Shown in pieces: positions 1 through 17,400 of a stretch of DNA of 28,261 bases. The notes below the pieces were generated by a model that saw only the letters and a list, made by a program, of their open reading frames with translations, had not been told where the DNA came from and did no database searches. The translations under genes and the position numbers were made by a program. The stretch is from Pigoraptor vietnamica (taxonomy: Eukaryota > Opisthokonta > Filasterea). Position 1 is the stretch's first letter, and every line of letters begins with the position of its first letter. The stretch lies in the NCBI GenBank assembly GCA_943704525.1, contig CALSCQ010002813.1, forward strand, positions 1 through 28,261. The letters run 5' to 3'.

Positions 1-112
1 CCCCCTTCACCTCTTTCCTCCACTGTTAGAAGCACGCGTGCACTTCTCTGCTGTTAGCTATTCTGCAATCCCACCACACAAGGCTGACTGCTTGTCGCGT
101 CGTTCGTAACAG

Positions 113-986
113 GCGGGAATCGAGGTGCTGCAACGCACGCCCCACAACCATGTGCAGTGTGTCCGCTTTTTCAGGCGAATTTTGCCATACGCGCGCGAAA
201 GGGTGCGTTACTGCGCTGGCTCGGAACAAGGCGCACACTCCCTTGATCGATGGCCTCCTCTGCCTTATGTCTTCCGCGCTCTGTATTTGAAACGGCATCC
301 GTTCGCAGCGCACCGAAGTCATTCTTGAGCTCGCTCTCTACATAGCGCGCCGTGGGGACCTGAGGGACGCCTACGACAGCCTCGCAGGGTGCGCGGGTGT
401 TGCCGCAGTTGTTGCTGTTCAGCTCTTGTTGAGATGTTGGCGCATGCGTAACGGAGACCACTCTGCTGTTCCCCTCTGTCTCCCCGTCTCACGTGACTGC
501 GCCTGGTCCAGATACCTGCACGCGGACCCGTACGGGAGCGAGCCCCTGTTTCACGCGCACTGCGGCATGTTCGCTGCTGCGCTGTGGCAGGCGTCATTGC
601 CGCGAGAGCGCCCGCGGCGGCGATCGCGCACAGACTCGTTCTCCGAAGGTGTGTGTGGAAGCCGTTAGCTGACAGGAAGGGAAACGTGTTGGAGTTGGAT
701 TGACCCTTGCGCTGTCTCTACTGACACTCGTTTTGGGCCAGGCACAAGCAGCGGCGCAGAGGACGAGTCCCCGCACCAGGCCCGTTCGCGCACTCGCGCG
801 GGAGCGGCGACGGCCTCGCCCATGTATGCGTCGGCTGTCGGTCACTTAGAGAAGGCGTTTGAATTGGGCGCCGATGCGGAAGCATTCCACGCGCGCTACG
901 TTGAGGTGACCCTTCTTCGCTTGCCGCAATGCGCAGTGCACACTTGCGCCGTGTGCACAGTTGCTCTTCCCAATTCGTCCCGCAAA

Positions 987-1017
<31 letters not shown>

Positions 1018-2312
1018 GCGCGCACGTGCACAGTTGTGCGTGCTGGTTCGATCCCCACTCGTAGGGGCGGATCTGGTCAAGCACGTAACAAATTACTCGG
1101 CTACCTATCGACACTCCTGACACCGCCGTTGTTGTTGTTGTTGCGCAGCTGTTGGAGGCGTCCGGGCGAATCGCCGACGCACGCACGCGGCTTGAAGGAC
1201 TCTGCGAGCGCCAGCCGGACAACCCAATCGCAATGCGGTGAGACTGACGCGTTTGCAATGGCATGCGTGGCAACTTGCTGTGGCCAATGCTCTAGTGTGC
1301 CAGCAACCCTTCGCTCACGTGCTTGGCCACTCTGCGCATTCGCCGGCATCATCAAAAGAATGCTGTACGTGTTTCTGCGGCGACACAATGTGGGCGATGC
1401 GCGCGCCCTTGCTGCGCTCCTGCGCCGCCTTGCCGCCCTCGATCCCACGGCCGATGTGCTTGCAGACGCCGCAGGTGAGCAGTCGCGCCCGTGGAATTTC
1501 TCCCTATCTCCCCGCTCACCGTCGCCGTCGAACTGTAGAGCTCGATCCAGTGGCATATGCGGGTGCGCTTGTGCGTCGCGCGGACGTGGCCGCATGCGCG
1601 TCGGATGGCGCGCTGTGGGAAGCGCTCCGTGCGGCGGCGATGGACACACGCACGCGGTGAGCGCTGAGAGTGTCAGAGAGGGGTGGCTTTGTCACTGATG
1701 CCTCTCTCCATTCGCCTGTTCTGCGCAGTCACGTGGTCGTTGGGCTGTGGCGTGAGCGGCACGATTGGTGGTCGCGCGCCTATTTCGACCCGCGCGTTCC
1801 AGCCGTCGTTGCAAAGGGTACGCCGCGTCCCACCATCGCGCCATCACTTCACTTCGCTGTTCGCCATGCGCTCTTATTCACCCCCCCCCCCCCCCCCCCC
1901 CCCCCATGTTCCATACGCTCGTATTCACACCCACCCTGTTGGCCATGCGTTCCTATTCACACCCACCCTGTTGGCCATGCGCTCGTATTCACACCCACCC
2001 TGTTGGCCATGCGTTCCTATTCACCCACCTTGTTGGCCATGCGCTCGTATTCACACCCACCCTGTTGGCCATGCGCTCGCCGGCGTATTCACACCCACCA
2101 TGTTCCATACGCTCCTACTCACACCATATTCGCCATGCGCTCCTGCTCACAATCGACCGCCCACAGCGCGCAACTTGTTTTCGGCGCGCGCAGACTTTGC
2201 CCGCGCGCTCGCACAACAATTGCCGGAAAGCGACGTGGCAGCTGAACAACTAAGGCGCTATGCGCAAGCGGTGGACGCGCATGGTCGTAACACGAGTGAC
2301 AGCGATGGGTAA
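113..2312 (+). CDS. TAF1A: TAF1A homologue, SL1/TIF-IB subunit A (5' partial)
   Basis: Likely subunit of the TBP-containing factor that recruits RNA polymerase I to the rDNA promoter in the nucleolus. Exons read as 113-202, 309-648, 742-905, 1149-1237, 1359-1474, 1539-1656, 1729-1817 and 2194-2312; all phases join and the last ends in TAA (375 residues visible). The order of recognisable segments follows animal TAF1A: FFRRILPYARER then LALYIARRGDLRDAY (helical repeat near ALYLLHHGMLKDAK), AFHARYVE-LLEASGRIADARTRL, NPIAMRMLYVFLRRHN, then the family's tryptophan-rich GLWRERHDWWSRAYF near the C-terminus. About 110 N-terminal residues should lie left of the window. Exon 309-648 has a weakly family-like stretch (about 428-511) that could be a 84-base intron with a poor GTTGAG donor. 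Identity rests on motif order over a divergent family, so it is likely rather than certain. Confidence 0.68.
987..1027. repeat. CA/CG alternating dinucleotide repeat
   Basis: A (CA)n tract runs directly into (CG)n inside the third visible TAF1A intron (906-1148). The whole stretch alternates purine and pyrimidine and so has Z-DNA potential. Here the sense strand carries CA, the minority orientation in this window. Confidence 0.9.
1881..1905. repeat. Homopolymer of 25 C
   Basis: An uninterrupted run of 25 C residues in the last TAF1A intron (1818-2193), directly upstream of the 32-bp minisatellite. The true length is uncertain because such runs are prone to sequencing and replication slippage. 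Confidence 0.9.
1906..2150. repeat. 32-bp minisatellite in TAF1A intron
   Basis: Tandem units beginning CCTGTTGGCCATGCG and ending TATTCACACCCAC. Unit starts at about 1935, 1967 and 1999 are exactly 32 bases apart, then 30 (a CA deletion) and 32, followed by diverged units containing CCATGTTCCATACGCTC. A degenerate unit lies before the C-run (around 1862), so the C-run appears inserted or expanded inside the array. It makes this the longest TAF1A intron seen here (376 bases). Confidence 0.85.
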
Positions 2313-2402
2313 TTGCGCACGTGTGCTCCTAGCAAAGTGATGATGGGACACGGCGTACCCTTTTCGACGACGGCTGGAACGACATCAAGCGCTCCTTTAC
2401 TC

Positions 2403-2746
2403 TCACTTCTTCTTCTTGTCCCCGCGGCGCTGCTTCGCTGCTGTGCGCGACTGCGAGCTCGAGTAGAGCTTATATCCCACGAGCCCTGCGAACAAAGCGT
2501 CGAGCGTCGTCAAGCAACACCAAGGACGAGGAATGAGCGATGTTGTGGCGGACGCAAGGCTGATAATGCGTGCGCGCGCGCGAGTGCGTGTGCATGAGGG
2601 GGCGTGTGAGCGGGTGTCTGAGTGGGTGAGAGGGTGCGTCTGAGTGGGTGCGCACCTGCGATGGCGAGGACGATGATGGCGGGCACAATGAAGACGCTGT
2701 TGTCTATGGACATGGAGAAGGGGCCGTCGCTCGCAATCTCAACCAT
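2403..2746 (-). CDS. Small single-pass membrane protein, unrecognised
   Basis: Two exons, complement of 2656-2746 and 2403-2485, joined in phase 1 by an intron GTGCGC...TTCGCAG, give 57 residues starting MVEIASDGPFSMSID and ending RRGDKKKK. Residues about 15-37 (SVFIVPAIIVLAIAGLVGYK) form one hydrophobic membrane segment; the short acidic N-terminus and strongly basic C-terminal tail suggest the tail is cytosolic. The terminal KKKK fits a dilysine KKXX endoplasmic-reticulum retrieval signal, so ER residence is an inference. I do not recognise the family; the length is typical of SMIM-like micro-proteins. It is convergent with TAF1A (90-base gap) and divergent from the carrier gene. The clean splice, in-frame stop and coherent membrane topology argue that it is real. 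Confidence 0.6.
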
Positions 2747-3126
2747 TTTGGCACTGCTTGCGACGGAGGGCGCGTTCGAACTTTTGTTGTTCTTCGCACT
2801 CGAGCGCTACTGGCTCTCGCTCTTGTTCTGTGGGCACAGCGGGAACAAGAGAGCCTCTGGCGGGAACTGTTTTTTTGAGGGTTTGAATTCTCGCCGAGAC
2901 TTCGGCATTTTCTCTGCTGTCACGTCAGTTTTGTAACACATGTTACCACCGCGGTCATCCCCGGTGTGTGCCAGACACTGATGCATACACACGCACACAC
3001 ACACACAACACGCAAGCACCGCGTTCGGCTGACTCACCCACGACTCATCTCGTCGAAAATAGCAGTGTTATGCCTTAAATACTGCTGGCATATCTGACCT
3101 TTCTCGCAAAGCCTTCTTTTGCGAAA
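2747..3126. promoter_or_regulatory. Divergent intergenic region, micro-protein/carrier
   Basis: 380 bases between the start codons of two divergent genes, so it should hold both promoters. It contains a GTAAC-ACAT-GTTAC inverted repeat near 2934-2947 and a short CA repeat near 2987-3006. I see no coding exon and no TATA-like element that I would defend. Confidence 0.4.
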
Positions 3127-5076
3127 ATGGCGCCCGAGGTGCCTGCGGGTCCCGTACCGCCGACAAGTACGTTGTGTGCACCTGTGTATGCGCATGCGTG
3201 CTTGTATGTGTGTGCGCATGCGTGCGTGTATGCGTGTGCGCATGCGTGTGTATGTGTGTGCGCATGTGTGCGCATGCGTGCGTGTATTTGTGTGCGCATG
3301 CGTGCGTGTATGTGTGTGCGCATGTGTGTGCGCATGCGTGCGTGTATGTGTGCACATGCATGTGTCATGTCGCTGATCGGCACGTGAGCATCGGCGCGTG
3401 GGCATCGTTTGTAGTCTACTCTGACCGCAAAGGTGCTTACTTACGTTACTGCAGTGGCTGCCGCCAGCCCCGACGCCAACACGGAGGCGTCTGCGTCGGG
3501 TGCGCTTGCCGGTGTTGTGCGTGGTCTCACGCGGGTCGTGGGACATGTCGGGCGTGGCTCGATTGCCGGGACATTCGCGGGAATGGCCGAAGAAACGGCC
3601 GGATATCCGCTCGACATTGTCAAGGTGCGGCCATGCAGGCCGTGTTCCGATGGGATCTCCATCAGTTACACGTGTGTGTGTGTCCCTGCCCGCCTGTCTG
3701 TGTGTCTTTGTGCGTATACGTGTATAACGTGCATCTTTTTCGTGTGTCTCCTTATGCGGTGTGCCCGTTGGCGATGGTGACATCCATTCCCTTGCAGACA
3801 CGCATGCAAGTGGCCACAACACCCATTAGTGCGGTCTCTGTGTTTCGCAACATTATCAAACACGAGGGATGGTCCGGCGTGTTCCGCGGCCTCTCTCCGC
3901 CCCTCGCCGCCTCCGCCTTCGTCAATGGCGTGCTCTTCGGTGTCTTCAGTAACGTCGAGGACCGTCTTGAGGGCACGCCGGGCATATCGGACAACGTCTC
4001 GCCGTTCATTTCGGGCGCCTTTGCTGGCCTCGCCCAGTCGGTGATCACGTGCCCGATCGACGTCGTGAAGAACAGGCTGCAGGTCGGTACGCCGTTGTGC
4101 CGGTTGCGTGCGCTTATTCCCCGCACGGGTGTTTGGGCGGCGTTCGGGTTGTGTCTATGCTCCCCATGCATCCGTTCGCGTTCGATTCCCATTGCTCACG
4201 GACTGCAACGGCAGGTCATGGGTCTTGGGCACGGGGCTGCTGCACACGGGCAGGGGGACCACGCGAATGTGGGTCCGATGACTGTGGCGCGATCGCTTGT
4301 GCGGCAGAGTGGCCTCGGCAGCCTCTATCTCGGCTACACAGCGACGCTATTGCGCGATGTGCCCGGTTACGCCGTCTTCTTTGGCGTTTACGGTGAGGAG
4401 TCAACTTTTGCCGTCCTTTTTTGTGTCTAGTTACGTTGTTCTGTGGCATGTGTGCGATGCGTGTATGCGTTGCGTGCGCGCACTGAGGGAGTGTGTTCCA
4501 CCGGCAGAGGGGCTTAAGGTCATGATGGGAAAATTCGCGGCGAAAGAGTTGAACAAGATACACGACTTCACCGAGACGCACGGCGGCCATCCCGTCGACC
4601 ACCGGCACAAACCCTCGTCCGCAGAGCTCCACCACAGCGCGAACCCCGTGCTCGTCATCCTCGCGGGAGGTGTCGCGGGCATGGCCTACCATGCTTCGAC
4701 GTACCCCTTTGACGTCGCCAAGACGATGATTCAAATTTCGCCCGTGGGCGAGTACAAGGGCGTATTGGACTGCATGCGTACACTCGCCGCGCGCCACGGC
4801 ACCGGCGCGCTGCTCAAAGGGGTGAGTGTCGCGCGAAGGTCTCGATTATGAAGCTCACGAAATTCATTCGAGTGCCTAAATCTTCTTTGCGCAGTTTGTC
4901 CCTACGGTCGTGAGGGCGTTTCCCGCGAACGCCGTTGGCTTCTTGGTGGGTGCTTGTGGCTTCAGAGCTGAAAGCTGCGTGCGTGACTGTGCGTGTGCGT
5001 GTGCGCGCTTCGCTGAATATGCCTCTGTTACACAACGCAGGTGTACGAAGCGACGATGAAGTTTTTGCCCGCATGA
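3127..5076 (+). CDS. Mitochondrial carrier protein (SLC25 family)
   Basis: Six-helix solute carrier of the inner mitochondrial membrane, 357 residues. Exons 3127-3166, 3455-3624, 3798-4082, 4215-4392, 4508-4821, 4895-4945 and 5041-5076 join in phase and end in TGA. Each of the three tandem repeats shows the family signature: GYPLDIVK-TRMQ, CPIDVVKNRLQ and YPFDVAKTMIQ, each preceded by a GxxxG-type odd helix (SIAGTFAGMAEE, ISGAFAGLAQS, LAGGVAGMAYH). The first signature is cut by an intron between K and T. The C-terminus RAFPANAVGFLVYE resembles the carnitine/acylcarnitine, ornithine and basic amino-acid carrier branch (SLC25A20/15/29 type), so one of these substrates is plausible; the exact substrate cannot be set by eye. 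An extra His-rich loop (HDFTETHGGHPVDHRH) precedes repeat 3. The start ATG is followed by a very short first exon, which is the least certain part. Confidence 0.88.
3174..3360. repeat. TG/GCATGCG purine-pyrimidine repeat
   Basis: Irregular repeats of GTGTGCGCATGCGTGCGTGTA fill intron 1 of the carrier gene (3167-3454). The tract alternates purine and pyrimidine almost throughout and gives spurious open frames on both strands. Confidence 0.85.
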
Positions 5077-5175
5077 TTGTTACGTGGGAAATACACAACA
5101 ACGACTTGTAACTCAGACTGTTAATTGCGGCAACAACATTGAGACACACGCACGCGCACGCTTTGCATTTTTGAA

Positions 5176-12492
<7,317 letters not shown>

Positions 12493-12681
12493 TCTTCAAC
12501 GCACGCAACGCGCGGCGCGCACAACGACCACACACACGCCAGCCGCGCCGAGGACCCTGCGGTCGCCTGCACGCACTGCCAAGCCTCCTCTTACTAGCAG
12601 CGGCAGAGTGCGAGTGAATGATACAATTGAAGGGAAACGAACTCAATGATATGTCCCACAGTGGTGTGGGGTCGCCCTGCA

Positions 12682-12695
12682 GTCGCCTAGGCAAC
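12682..12695. promoter_or_regulatory. RFX X-box motif upstream of SPEF2
   Basis: GTCGCC-TA-GGCAAC matches the X-box consensus GTNRCC(N0-3)RGYAAC at every defined position with a two-base spacer. X-boxes bind RFX factors and mark promoters of ciliary genes in animals. It lies about 190-203 bases upstream of the start codon of SPEF2, itself a flagellar gene, which makes chance occurrence less likely. Binding is inferred from sequence only. Confidence 0.7.
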
Positions 12696-12703
12696 CGACA
12701 ATG

Positions 12704-12724
12704 ATCACGTGATTATCACGTGAT
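12704..12724. promoter_or_regulatory. Two ATCACGTGAT palindromes, 11-base period
   Basis: Identical 10-base palindromes ATCACGTGAT at 12704-12713 and 12715-12724, one base apart. Each holds a TCACGTGA E-box of the type bound by bHLH-zip factors (USF, MITF/TFEB, yeast Cbf1). The 11-base phasing puts both sites on nearly the same face of the helix. They begin nine bases from the X-box. Confidence 0.6.
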
Positions 12725-13101
12725 GGGTCGCCCACTACCCCGGATGAAGTTGTGTTACCGCCTTGCAATAACCCGCCTGAACAACGTGTGCGGGTGTGCC
12801 GGCATCGGGGCGTATTCACTGTGAACCCCTTTTGCCTTTTGGTTGTACTAGTTTGTGTATGTGTGGAAATTTGCTATGCCTGTGAGCGTGTTGCTTATGT
12901 GAAGCTGTGCGTGCCGGTGTGCTTCTGCTGTGCGAGGTGTGAGGGCCGTGCGTCCAACGGGGCCTACGCAGGGGCCGCTTGACAATTCATTGCGCCAGTG
13001 AATGTGCCTTTCTCAGTAACGCCACGCCGAGTGACCCGCGGGCTCCCGTATTTCGTCTGGGTTGAAAGCCTTACTCCGGCGTTCACTTTCGAATAATTGG
13101 C

Positions 13102-14025
13102 ATGGGTAACGACGTCGTTACTCGCGCAAGGGTGAGGGCAGACGCCGCTTTGCATTCGCCAAGCCTCGATACGCTCCCTCCAGAGTTGATTGTCGTTCAC
13201 GTGCTCCCCTATCTGACAAATGGCGAGAAGGGCGCGCTGGCCAAGACGTGTAGTCGCCTCTTGCGCCTTCTTTGCCGCGAGCGCCTTTACCGCCTGTCGT
13301 CGCTGTGCACGCGCAGACACTTTGAGGACGCCGCGTTTCGCGAGGAGGTGAATACGCGCATTCCCACGGAGAAACTCGTGTTACACCCCTTTGAGTGCGC
13401 GATAAGGGCGTTTCACTTTGCTCCGTTCGCATGGAAGCGCGCGCGGACGCTCTTCGAAGAGGTACTCGCGGACGAAAATGCGACCGAAGTGGAGAAGGCG
13501 CGCGCCCGCTTGTCCCTCGTCATCCTAAGTGCGCATTCGTGCGCTGACCACTACGACTATCAGGCGGAACGGCAGCGAGCGACTGCAAATACGAGTGCAT
13601 CTCTCCTTTTCTCCGCCGGCGACGAGGCCGACCCCGTGCGTGCGTTTGAGATGGGTTATGTTCACTATGGGGGGGTCGTAATGGACAATGGGAAGGCGCA
13701 TTCGCTCTTTGTCTCTTCTGCGAACGGCGGGTGTGCGGCGGGAATGCACTACCTCGGCCTGTGCCTGTTCTACGGCGACGGCGTGTCGCGTGACGAGTCG
13801 GCGGGTGCTGCGCAGTGGGAGAAAGCGGCTGCAATGGGCCACTTTGGCGCGATGTATTTCTTGGGCGACTGTCTCTTCCACGGCACGGGGATCTCACGTG
13901 ACGAGGCGAGGGGCGTTGCGTTGATTCGATGTGCGGCTGTGGACGAGGGGAGTTTTGGCGCGAAGAATTGGCTGGAAATGAATAGGACCAAGCTCAAGCA
14001 GAGGGGCTTTGAGTGGACACGGTGA
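13102..14025 (+). CDS. F-box and Sel1-repeat protein, intronless
   Basis: Single open frame of 307 residues ending in TGA. Residues about 20-55 (LDTLPPELIVVHVLPYL then KTCSRLLRLL) form an F-box, which binds Skp1 in SCF ubiquitin ligases. Residues about 180-290 carry three Sel1-like repeats with the usual A-x4-LG-x4-G-x-G-V-x-D pattern: ANGGCAAGMHYLGLCLFYG then DGVSRDE; GHFGAMYFLGDCLFHGTG then ISRDEARG; and a partial first unit (FEMGYVHYGGVVMDNGKA). Such repeats are protein-binding and would select the substrate; none can be named. It probably acts as an SCF adaptor in the cytosol or nucleus. It is the only multi-domain gene here without introns. The start ATG is the first in frame (ATGGGTAACGACG). 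It is divergent from SPEF2 and convergent with the reductase gene. Confidence 0.85.
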   Translation: MGNDVVTRARVRADAALHSPSLDTLPPELIVVHVLPYLTNGEKGALAKTCSRLLRLLCRERLYRLSSLCTRRHFEDAAFREEVNTRIPTEKLVLHPFECAIRAFHFAPFAWKRARTLFEEVLADENATEVEKARARLSLVILSAHSCADHYDYQAERQRATANTSASLLFSAGDEADPVRAFEMGYVHYGGVVMDNGKAHSLFVSSANGGCAAGMHYLGLCLFYGDGVSRDESAGAAQWEKAAAMGHFGAMYFLGDCLFHGTGISRDEARGVALIRCAAVDEGSFGAKNWLEMNRTKLKQRGFEWTR

Positions 14026-14111
14026 AGAATGAACGCAGAAGAAATGGCTCGAAACTGAAGCACTAAGGACAAGTTCAAACAAAGGAGCTTTCAATGAACA
14101 CATTTGCGTGC

Positions 14112-14195
<84 letters not shown>

Positions 14196-14458
14196 ATTGA
14201 AAGCATTTACTGCGGCAATCCGCAGGCCGTCCGTGGCGGCCCCAGCAACGCACGTGCACGCCCGACTGTTCGTATTTGGGACGAAGGCGCGTCGACGCAC
14301 GAAATGGGCAACATGCCTGTTGAACCCTTCCCGCGAACCACGAACAGATCAGCAGCCATCGCCACTCTTTTAACCCTTCCCCTCCTCCCGCCCACGCTGC
14401 TCGCAAAATATTATTCCGCTACGCTCGAGGCGAATGAAATTTGCATTGCTCCAGTCGT
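14026..14458. other. Convergent intergenic region
   Basis: 433 bases between the stops of the F-box gene and the reductase gene; it should hold both 3' ends. It contains a TG microsatellite (14117-14194). A near-copy of the F-box gene's last coding bases (AGCTCAAGCAGAGGGGCTTT at 13990) recurs as AGTTCAAACAAAGGAGCTTT at 14071, a short local duplication past the stop. No AATAAA signal is evident. Confidence 0.5.
14117..14194. repeat. TG microsatellite, intergenic
   Basis: About 78 bases of TG interrupted by two GTGCGTG variants, between two convergent genes. Confidence 0.93.
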
Positions 14459-17400
14459 TTACTCGATCACAGCAGCCCGGTAGTACGCTGCGCCAAGCGA
14501 AGGGAACGGCACGCCCGCGCGAGCAAGTGCATCCCCGTCGCCGCTGCCCACGCATACACGGTACACGCGCTCGGCCTTCGTTCCCGCGAAGAAAAATCGC
14601 GCGAGCTCGACCTCTTTTGTCCCCGCCGCACTTCCCTCCGTCCCACCGACACACCAGTTTTCCAGCGGCACGAGCACCGGGCCGTCGCCGACCCCGCCAC
14701 CGAGCACAACGGCAAACGCGTCGTGCCACGTGATCGGCCGCGGGTTCACGATGTGGTGGACGGACGGCACACCGGTCCCCTCACCGACGCTTTCACTTTG
14801 GACAAAGTGGGCGAGTGCGGCGGCGCAGTAGTCGACGGGCGTCATGTCCGCGAATGGGACGCTGCCAAGCGCCGAGGCCTCGGATGAGGAGAGGTCGGGT
14901 GCCTGGCCACACTCGCGCACAGTCTTGAGGATGCGGCGGAAGGAGTCGGCGGAATTCGATGCGTGCGTTGTTGTGTGCGCCGTGATTTCACCTGCAGCCG
15001 CGATGCATTAGCTAGTGATGAGCGGCGCGTAGACAGGCGCGAAATGGGACGAGTCTGCAAGTAACAGAGGGAGTGCTGCACAGGCACGCACACGCACTCA
15101 CCGAGCCGGTGAATTGAGATCGGCAGGGCGGTCTCACGCGCAACGCGCCAGCAAACAAGCTCCCCCACAAGCTTCGACTGTGCATACCCATTCCATGGCA
15201 CCGCCACGTGACGTGTGCACGTGTCGTTCTAAGGGACGCGAAGCGCAAAGTGGGCTGTATGAGACAACACACAACTTGGACCAAGCGAGAACGCATCCGT
15301 ACACAGCAATCGCAGCCCAAACCTCGTAGATGTCGCCCGCAGGGTATCCAGAGAACGCGGCAATTGTTGATGTGTAGTGCACGCGACGACGACGTCCGTC
15401 CGAAAGCGCAAAGCGCAGAACATGGCACGTCCCTTGCACATTAGCCCTGCGGCAGGGAGAAGGTCGCAAATCGAGCGTCAGTGCAATCGCTACGCTAACG
15501 GCACCTTTCGCGTCGTATCCAGATGCCGCATGTCAGACGAACACAAACGCACGCTGTCGCACGCACTTTTCCAAGGTCGCGTACGGCCGCACAAGATTGA
15601 CCTCCGCCGCAAGGTGCACGATGCGGTCGACGCTCGCGGACAGCGCGGCGTAGGCATCCGGGGTGAGGCCAAAGCGCTCCAGGGACACGTCGCCCGCAAG
15701 CGCCACGACCCTCTGCCGCAACGCATCCCCAGCGCCGATTCCGTAGCCCGCAAGTGTTTTCTCGAGGCGTCCAAGTGCGTCGGCGTCGCTCTTCGCGCGA
15801 ACGAGGCAGTAGATGCGAGGACCTTCGGTGGAAAGCAGCGCCGCGAGCGTGAAAGCGCCCACGAAGCCGGTCGCGCCCGTGAGGAGAATGCTCCCCTCGC
15901 TTGCCGATTCCGTGGCATCCACACGGCGGCGCTTGTGGACGGGCTCCTGCACTTCAACGAGTGCGGACGCCTCCCTCTCTGCCACGCCGTGCAAGTGCGC
16001 CAGCGTCACTTCGGTGGCTGTCGGCGCGTGCGGCATACCGCTGGAGAGCGACGCCACCAAGCGCGACATCGCGACGACAGTCGGCGCTTCCCACACCCGC
16101 ACGGCCGCAATGTGCGCCTGCGGGAACGAGGCGGAGAGAAGGGCCGCGAGCGTCGTCGCGGCAACAGAATCCCCACCGAGTGCAAAGAAACTCTTTTCCA
16201 CGTCGACGTCGCTGTCGTGCTCCAGTCCGAGCGTGCACGCGAACGCGTGACGTACAAGGGGAAGGGCGTCACCCTCGGATACGGCGCCAAACGCAATGGA
16301 AGCGCGAGACCTCTTTCGAACCTCCCGCATTTCGGCATACAACTGGCCGACCTCGCCGTTGTACCTCTTTATGCATTCGGGGCGGTTGATTTTGAAGCTG
16401 GGCGTGAGGAGGTTGTTGGTGACGGAGAAGGCCTCCGGGACGAGGCGGATTCTGCGAGAGAGAAGAGGTGCGGTTGTGAGTCGCTCACATCGACAAAAGA
16501 AGACGAGCAAACGTTTCGTTCACAGTTGCACTCAGAATGGCATTTGGCGCCTTAACAAATCCAATTGAGGCAATTCCGCACCTCCGTACAACCTCGTATG
16601 GCTCCATTTCGGCCTCCCTGGCGACGCGCTGCAGGTCTTGCATCACAGCGCGAACGCACCGGCTGTCCGCACACAGGCCGGCAAGCGATGGAGCCTGCAC
16701 GCAAACGGAATCTGTTTTCAAGTTTGTCTTTAGGTACGTAAAGCGAGCGTACGGCTCCGCTAAAGAGAGAGAAAGATATCAGAGCGCGCACGCACCTCCT
16801 CCGACGGAAATTCGCGCGCGAACCACCGCCGAAGATTAACTGAGTAGCACGTGGGGAATGATAAGCGGTCGGTAACGACAAACACAGGCGTGCGAATTGG
16901 CACACATTGGGCACACGGGGCACCTTCGTTCGGGTGGACGATCGACACGACACAGTCTTCGGATGTGTGCCCGTGAACGAAATTCTGGCTCACAAACTGT
17001 GAGCGTGCGGCAGTTAGAAGAATATCAGTCGCGCGCGCAACACGCGAGCGCACAACACGCACGAGACGTCTGCACAGCGCGTGTAAACGGCGCAAGGACT
17101 CACCGGACTGCGGAGGTAGATGTTCTCAAGCCTCTCAGCCGAAATGTACTCGCCCTGCGAGGGTGTTCGTAACAGGGTGTCAGGGAGTAACAGCTGTCAC
17201 AACAGAAGCAGCAGAGTAAGAGAACCTATGTCCTGTAAATGTAACCGCGTCCCTCACGCAGGCACACGCCTATCGCGCGCACACACACACACGCCCCAAA
17301 GACAAGCACCTGCGAGAGCTTGAAGAGGTTCTTGATTCTGTCGACAATGCGGATGTTCCCGCTCGGGAGTATGACGCCCACATCGCCCGTGTGGAACCAG

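Larger units (their letters stand above)
12493..13101. promoter_or_regulatory. Divergent promoter region, SPEF2/F-box gene
   Basis: 609 bases between the SPEF2 start (minus) and the F-box/Sel1 start (plus). It contains the X-box and the CACGTG pair annotated separately at 12682-12724. No coding exon is supported; the open frame at 12752-12982 is low-complexity Val/Cys-rich and has no splice or homology support. Confidence 0.6.

Noticed and set aside
448-511. An intron GTAACG...GTCCAG inside the TAF1A exon
   Set aside because: Its 64-base length shifts the frame and destroys the family-like YLHADPYGSEPLF reading; the continuous frame is open.
1040-1075. tRNA-like GGTTCGATCCCC box in a TAF1A intron
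   Set aside because: No T-stem, anticodon arm or acceptor pairing around it; a chance B-box in an intron.
1906-2150. CRISPR array
   Set aside because: The 32-base units are contiguous with no unique spacers and sit in a eukaryotic intron; it is a minisatellite.
2934-2949. A second X-box at GTAACACATGTTACC
   Set aside because: The half-sites are in the inverse arrangement to the RFX consensus, so it is only an inverted repeat.
16485-16581. Extending reductase exon 8 through FVKAPNAILSATVNETF to the GTGAGC donor
   Set aside because: Also in phase, but splicing at GTGCGG (16581) gives EVVRR-IRLVPEAFSV, which fits the acyl-CoA synthetase family without an insertion.
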